Assembly (NCBI GenBank): GCA_903819605.1
Contig: CAIJEA010000425.1
Coordinates: 1 to 11,355 of the forward strand
DNA: 11,355 nt
From: an uncultured cyanobacterium
GTDB taxonomy: Bacteria; Cyanobacteriota; Cyanobacteriia; Pseudanabaenales; Pseudanabaenaceae
Direction of reading: 5' to 3'
A program made the translations under genes and the position numbers. Below are positions 9,101-11,355 of the stretch, piece after piece. The notes under the pieces are model-generated. The model saw only the letters and a program-made list of their open reading frames with translations, was not told the origin of the DNA and made no database searches. The stretch's first letter is position 1. Each line of letters starts with the position of its first letter.

Positions 9101-9311
9101 CTTTATCCGCGATAATGGCGCTGGGTTTGATATGCAATATGCTGACAAGTTATTTGGCGTATTTCAAAGAATGCATCTTGACCATGAATTTGAAGGTACA
9201 GGAATCGGATTAGCGATCGTGCAACGGATTATTCAACGTCATGGTGGACGGATTTGGGCAGATGCTAAGGTTAATCATGGCGCAACTTTTTTCTTCACGA
9301 TTCCTGACTAG
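3126..9311 (+). CDS. Multidomain signalling kinase: Ser/Thr kinase, AAA ATPase, GAF, PAS, GAF, histidine kinase
   Basis: This 2061-residue protein belongs to the cyanobacterial dual Ser/Thr and histidine kinase family (HstK-like). The domains run in this order. A Ser/Thr kinase (about 8-270) has Lys37, the catalytic loop HKDINPSN (Asp129), DFG at 148-150 and SPE at 176-178, but lacks a classical glycine loop. An AAA/STAND-like ATPase has Walker A GYSGIGKS (334-341) and Walker B ending in FFDD (466-469). A helical, TPR-like stretch follows (about 700-1300). Then come a GAF domain (about 1345-1510), a PAS domain (about 1535-1655), a second GAF domain (about 1665-1810) and a short coiled coil. 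The HisKA domain has phospho-acceptor His1852 (SVSHDLRAPLRA), and the ATPase domain has N1966, DNGAGFD (1996-2002) and GTGIGLA (2024-2030). No membrane segment is visible, so it is probably cytoplasmic. There is no receiver domain; the regulator 72 bases downstream is the likely partner. The start is uncertain: the gene opens ATG ATG without a clear ribosome binding site, and the second ATG (3129) gives MVNIPEYQ, which resembles relatives. The stimulus is unknown. Confidence 0.92.
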   Translation: MMVNIPEYQVIEKIYESSNSQIYRGIRIEDNLPVILKILNTEFPTSEVIGRYKLEYEITRSLASNLAIDAYELKQHQHIFTIVLEDFGGKSLAQFLSVKKLSHVEFLTLAIQISEAVSQVHAANIIHKDINPSNIVFNPETKQLKMIDFGIASTLPRETIVLNYNELLEGTLAYISPEQTGRMNRSLDYRTDIYSMGVTFYQMLTGQLPFASKDPLEIIHHHLALEPIAPYLIDPQIPIMMSRIVLKLLAKNAEDRYQSAWGVKVDLEKCLEQLQIGGEIKSFELAQQDIADRFLISEKLYGRAKEVESLLAAFSRVTEIDGIGDRSEIVLISGYSGIGKSRLVQEIYKPIAKSRGYFISGKFDQYQRNIPYYAFIQAFQGLIKQLLTEDANKLDQWRSQLISTLKSNSHLITQMIPSLEMIIGKQSDKSVISTDKSISNEQNRFNHVFQNFISVFTKPEHPLVIFFDDLQWADRASLKLLEMLATTNKQQSLLLIVAYRDNEVNATHPMMQTIENIHQSNGRISQLALSELQLTDINQLVADSLNCLKTDSFLIAKLLQQKTCGNPFFMNEFLKSLYSEKLLRFDYQSCKWQWSIAQIQELEITDNVVELMAKKIQKLGDLPQQLLQIAACIGSQFDLETLVFVSDLEYVETIDCLISAIAEGLIMTLGNMSQSLYYGIELTGERPVIRYKFVHDRIQQAAYSLISDINPAAIHQRIGQQLLKNTSESELEDKIFDIVNHLNLALGLVTNQTDRDQLARLNLIASQKAKSSTAYSAALNYAQIGVQLLTDESWHMQYDLTLELYQTAVEVAFLNGNFAQMEDWAVVILDRSETLLDKIKVYEIQIHAFVAQNRRLEAIKIGIQTLNLLEIELPIQVSQTDVGLALQDLQSFLSIHCVDDLLELPLMTDAIALAGVNILLSIAAAAYGTNPELYILVVLQLVKLSISKGNAQGSSYGYAACGLILCGLMNQMEHGFQFGQLSLNLLDRFTSQDLRAKTLVLVNVFIKHWKCHLQETLQPLLDAYTVGIETGDFEFAAYGLCLYSNYLYFAGRELVLLELEMSNYRILISQIKQQTTLTWLLIYHQTILNLLGKSHDPCSLIGEVYNAEMMVSIHVETGDRISLYMVYFHQLILCYIFENYDRAIWNAEQIIQYIEVSIGIKSYALFYFYDALTKLAVYDRLPQIEREIIMAGVEANQEKMQLWAHNAPMNYLHKWQLVEAERYRVSGQILEAMEAFDLAIAGAQKNGYIQEEALGNELAAKFYLSQNRLTIAKAYMHEARYCYQQWGALAKVEHLEKNYQEILEVTSTYKNLSKKSLRLSSIHSSSSNLTEIDLKTVIKASNAIASEIQLNQLLATLMAILIESAGAQTGYLLLPTNLSSYEDWRIEAIKTIYDESVAVMQAIPIDLVIGDRNSASISLVPVSLINYVIRTRERIVLNNATQVGDFQNDPWIVQHQLKSIICMPMLNQGNLVAIVILENNLITDAFTPERIEILNLLSSQAAISILKARLLKQQDELNRSLQTEIYDRQLAEKERDRLIAIVQASTDIIGISSLQGQVLWTNAQANLTQGLDPNADVSKLDIPTYHPSWALEIIQNQGIPSAIKEGTWLGETALLTNEGIEIPVSQMIIAHKSAQGEVEYISTIMRDISEAKAREAELRRSEKTLQNLVAGTAAVTGNDFFIALAKHIAEALHVKYVVVSELVDKELNTLAYWADGAIHTPMTYAVARTPCEIVLKNGEFLCNSSVQQMFPEDLELIEMQADSYIGISLNDDQGNSIGNLCIMDVQPLQDIERARNILQVFGARASAELQRKAANEALYQLNQSLESRVKQRTSQLEAANKELESFSYSVSHDLRAPLRAIDGFSRMLQEDYRDRLDSEGNRFLKIVRDNSKRMGELIDDLLNLSRLNRKEMHRRVVLVNELLQQVLSDLHSAIENRQIEFIIADLPNCQADASLLTQVWINLLSNAIKYTSKTENAIIEIGFQVIGDEGLYFIRDNGAGFDMQYADKLFGVFQRMHLDHEFEGTGIGLAIVQRIIQRHGGRIWADAKVNHGATFFFTIPD

Positions 9312-9383
9312 TGATTTGGGCATGACTGATCTGAATCTTTAGCTTCTAGTCAACATTAAAACTTATATGAGACAAATCAGCTT

Positions 9384-9839
9384 ATGACCGACCTCATCTC
9401 TGAACAAACAGTTTTTATCTTGTTGGTAGAAGACAATCCTACTGATGCGGAGCTTGCAATTAGAGCCTTACGTCGCGGTAGAATTAGTAACGAGATTCAG
9501 TTGTTAAAAGATGGTGCAGAAGCTCTTGATTTTATGTTTTGTCGAGGTGACTATACTCATCGTCAAATTACTAATCAACCTAAGGTAATTTTGTTGGATT
9601 TAAAGTTGCCAAAGGTGAGTGGATTAGAGGTTTTACGACAACTTAAGTCCGATCCGCGCACTCAGATGATTCCAATTGTGGTGATGACTTCCTCGGCACA
9701 AGATAGCGATGTAATCGAAAGCTATAAGCTAGGAGTAAATAGTTATATTGTCAAGCCAGTTGACTTTGAACAATTTAACAAAGCTGTCGAACAATTAGGT
9801 TTTTATTGGGTTTTAATTAACCGATCGCCAGTTTCATAA
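9384..9839 (+). CDS. Rcp1-like single-domain response regulator
   Basis: This 151-residue protein is a lone receiver domain with no DNA-binding or enzymatic output. The phosphorylation pocket is complete: Glu16 and Asp17, phospho-acceptor Asp72 (LLDLKLPK), Thr102 and Lys124 followed by Pro125. DNPTDAEL near the start, the FMFCRGDY loop and the C-terminal LGFYWVLIN are characteristic of Rcp1, the partner of cyanobacterial phytochrome Cph1, and its relatives. It follows the multidomain kinase by 72 bases on the same strand with no terminator between them. The kinase has a Cph1-like transmitter and no receiver, so this is most probably its target. A weak GAGA (9369-9372) is the only ribosome binding hint. 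What the phosphorylated protein acts on cannot be told from here; it may be a relay intermediate or act by protein-protein contact. Confidence 0.93.
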   Translation: MTDLISEQTVFILLVEDNPTDAELAIRALRRGRISNEIQLLKDGAEALDFMFCRGDYTHRQITNQPKVILLDLKLPKVSGLEVLRQLKSDPRTQMIPIVVMTSSAQDSDVIESYKLGVNSYIVKPVDFEQFNKAVEQLGFYWVLINRSPVS

Positions 9840-9858
9840 ATTTCAGCAATCTTTAGCC

Positions 9859-9899
9859 AAAAAACTGTGATGCAAGCTGCGCGTGCATCACAGTTTTTT
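9859..9899. terminator. Bidirectional intrinsic terminator between convergent genes
   Basis: A perfect 16-bp stem (9859-9874 paired with 9884-9899) encloses a 9-base loop. The outer part is A6 on the left and T6 on the right, around an inner CTGTGATGCA. Read on either strand, the hairpin is followed by a run of U. It starts 20 bases after the response-regulator stop and ends 31 bases before the stop of the minus-strand CHAT gene, so it should end transcription from both sides. Confidence 0.9.
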
Positions 9900-9930
9900 A
9901 ATCTGGATTGTAATTGCGCCTAGCAACCGG

Positions 9931-11355
9931 CTATAGCCAGTTGCCAATCAATGTAAATGAAGACCAAAAATAAGGATGTTTGAGATCGACACCATTAGCG
10001 TTAATGGGAAATGGAATACTGGGAAATCCTTTAATTCCTTTGATTTGATTGTTCTCAATAGTCACATCACCGCGCAAAAATGCTAATTGGGCTTCTTGCA
10101 GAGCGATCGCCTTGCTTGGTGCAGTTGGTAATCCTCGATAGAAACGGATCATCAAAGGAGCAGTGCCTGCATCACTAACTGGCCATAGCGATGCCAAAAC
10201 ACTTTTAGCACCCGAATCTACGGCTAAACCAGCTAAGCCTAAATTTTGTCCAACTGCGGTTTCACAGGCGCTCAGTGTTAATAGATCGGGTACTAGATTC
10301 ATTTTTGAAATTTGATCCATTTGGAGGCGATCGTCCCAAAATTGAATAAATGACTTTTCAGGCGATTGGCTGAGAAACTTGGCATGGGTGGCGAGATGGA
10401 TAATTCCAAACTTTTGGCTGCTTGTTTGCGATCGCAGATTGTCTTTGGTAAAAGTACTATTCAGAAAATTCTTGCCAACTAGCACTTTTGAGGAAATTGT
10501 TTCCACCTCTACTTTCGAGGCTGGTAGTGGCGATAAGCCCTCGACCGCTTCCGATAAACCCATGGCTAGGATTTGAGGAACCAAAGTGCGATCGGGACGG
10601 TTTGGCTCTGTTAGTTGCCAAGAGGCGATCGATGTAACTGCATATTTCTCAATTAAGTAGCGCTTTCCATCATGAAAAGCGGCAGGAGGTACAACACGCA
10701 AATTTCCATTCATCACAAATACGATTGTTTTTACTTGCGCTTTTTCTAATTCAGGCTCAATTGGGCGCACAATCCAATCATAAAGTTGCTGCGACTGAGG
10801 TAAGAAATCATAGGAACTGGAATCTTGTAAATTACTGCGAAAATCAGAAATAACGCGATCGACTTGCTCAGTTGTGACATTGTAGGCAACCTTTCGCACT
10901 GGTACATTAGTTTGGGAGATTTGAACTAAGGGTATGCCTATTTTCTCCTGTAATGACTTGGTTCCAATCCGAGTCCGCCCCAATAAGCCAGCAGGTCGAT
11001 TGGGACTGAGTGGTGGTACTGCAATTAGTTCTAGCCCACCTTTAGAAGTCGTGGCATAAATTAGGGCTGTTGGGCTACCCGTCAGCTTCGATATGCGCTC
11101 TAACTCCGAGGCATAACAGTCATTACTGTCAGGCTGAAGCGATCGCAATCTTTTATGTAAGTATGCCTCTAGCTCAGTGTTATAGGCTCTTTCGAGAGCA
11201 TTGCAAGCGGCAGGTAATTGATCTTGAGCGGCATATTGCCTTGCCAAAAGAAAATATAATCGACTAATTTGTCCGCGTATTTCCGCAATATCAGGAGATA
11301 AATCGACGGTTTGCGGCGCATCGGAGTTACCAGATCGACTTAATGAATTAATTAG
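9931..11355 (-). CDS. CHAT-domain protein (caspase-like peptidase fold), 5'-incomplete at the window edge
   Basis: The reading frame is open from the right edge of the window, so the N-terminus is missing; 474 residues plus the stop are visible. The first 70 or so residues are helical and TPR-like, which fits the usual TPR-plus-CHAT layout of cyanobacterial proteins such as HetF. The C-terminal CHAT domain is complete. It has the catalytic His in IIHLATHAKF (His at 10384-10386) and the catalytic Cys in LTLSACETA (Cys at 10264-10266), followed by GAKSVLASLWPVSD and a closing HPYFWSSFTLIGNWL. Both dyad residues are intact, so an active cysteine protease is plausible, though many CHAT proteins have no known substrate. 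A TTG at 11245-11247 can be read as a start, but the frame continues upstream without a stop, so I treat it as an internal leucine. The gene converges on the response regulator and shares its terminator. Promoter and signal peptide, if any, lie outside the window. Confidence 0.88.
   Translation of the reverse strand, partial: LINSLSRSGNSDAPQTVDLSPDIAEIRGQISRLYFLLARQYAAQDQLPAACNALERAYNTELEAYLHKRLRSLQPDSNDCYASELERISKLTGSPTALIYATTSKGGLELIAVPPLSPNRPAGLLGRTRIGTKSLQEKIGIPLVQISQTNVPVRKVAYNVTTEQVDRVISDFRSNLQDSSSYDFLPQSQQLYDWIVRPIEPELEKAQVKTIVFVMNGNLRVVPPAAFHDGKRYLIEKYAVTSIASWQLTEPNRPDRTLVPQILAMGLSEAVEGLSPLPASKVEVETISSKVLVGKNFLNSTFTKDNLRSQTSSQKFGIIHLATHAKFLSQSPEKSFIQFWDDRLQMDQISKMNLVPDLLTLSACETAVGQNLGLAGLAVDSGAKSVLASLWPVSDAGTAPLMIRFYRGLPTAPSKAIALQEAQLAFLRGDVTIENNQIKGIKGFPSIPFPINANGVDLKHPYFWSSFTLIGNWL

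Noticed and set aside
11245..11247. TTG as the start codon of the CHAT gene, giving a 438-residue protein
   Set aside because: The frame continues upstream to the window edge without a stop (36 further codons) and the extra residues continue the helical region, so the true start is most likely outside the window.

Overview
The window looks like cyanobacterial chromosome. The evidence is more than a dozen copies of the octamer GCGATCGC (HIP1, a cyanobacterial signature), AT-rich coding with short palindromic repeats between genes, a DevB/DevC exporter pair, a Ser/Thr-kinase/AAA/histidine-kinase fusion with an Rcp1-type response regulator, and a CHAT-domain protease-like protein. Together these suggest a filamentous or Pseudanabaena-like cyanobacterium, but the genus is a guess. 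I see no tRNA, rRNA, CRISPR array, transposase or phage gene.

Layout. Positions 1-153 are a leader with a possible extended -10 box and a good ribosome binding site. Positions 154-2811 hold devB (periplasmic adaptor, HlyD family) and devC (MacB/FtsX-type permease), 3 bases apart and clearly one operon. The ATPase devA that normally completes the set is not downstream and is not visible upstream. Positions 2812-3125 carry two perfect palindromic elements: a 27-bp inverted repeat with a 3-base loop, and a 26-bp uninterrupted palindrome. Positions 3126-9311 encode a 2061-residue signalling protein: Ser/Thr kinase, AAA/STAND-like ATPase, helical repeat region, GAF, PAS, GAF, and histidine-kinase transmitter. 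It is followed 72 bases later by a single-domain response regulator (9384-9839). A strong bidirectional terminator hairpin (9859-9899) separates this pair from a convergent minus-strand gene for a CHAT-domain protein, which runs off the right edge (9931-11355, 5'-incomplete).

How the genes may work together. DevB and DevC would span the inner membrane and periplasm and, with an ATPase and a TolC-like outer-membrane channel, export a lipid, peptide or other substrate. The large kinase has no receiver of its own and a Cph1-like transmitter, so the adjacent Rcp1-like regulator is its probable phospho-acceptor. The fused Ser/Thr kinase gives the protein two possible outputs. The CHAT protein is transcribed toward the regulator and need not be functionally linked to it.

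All the gene families are recognisable. The least ordinary points are the enlarged periplasmic domain of DevC, the missing devA, the two palindromic elements side by side, and the combination of a Ser/Thr kinase with a phytochrome-style transmitter and an Rcp1-like partner.
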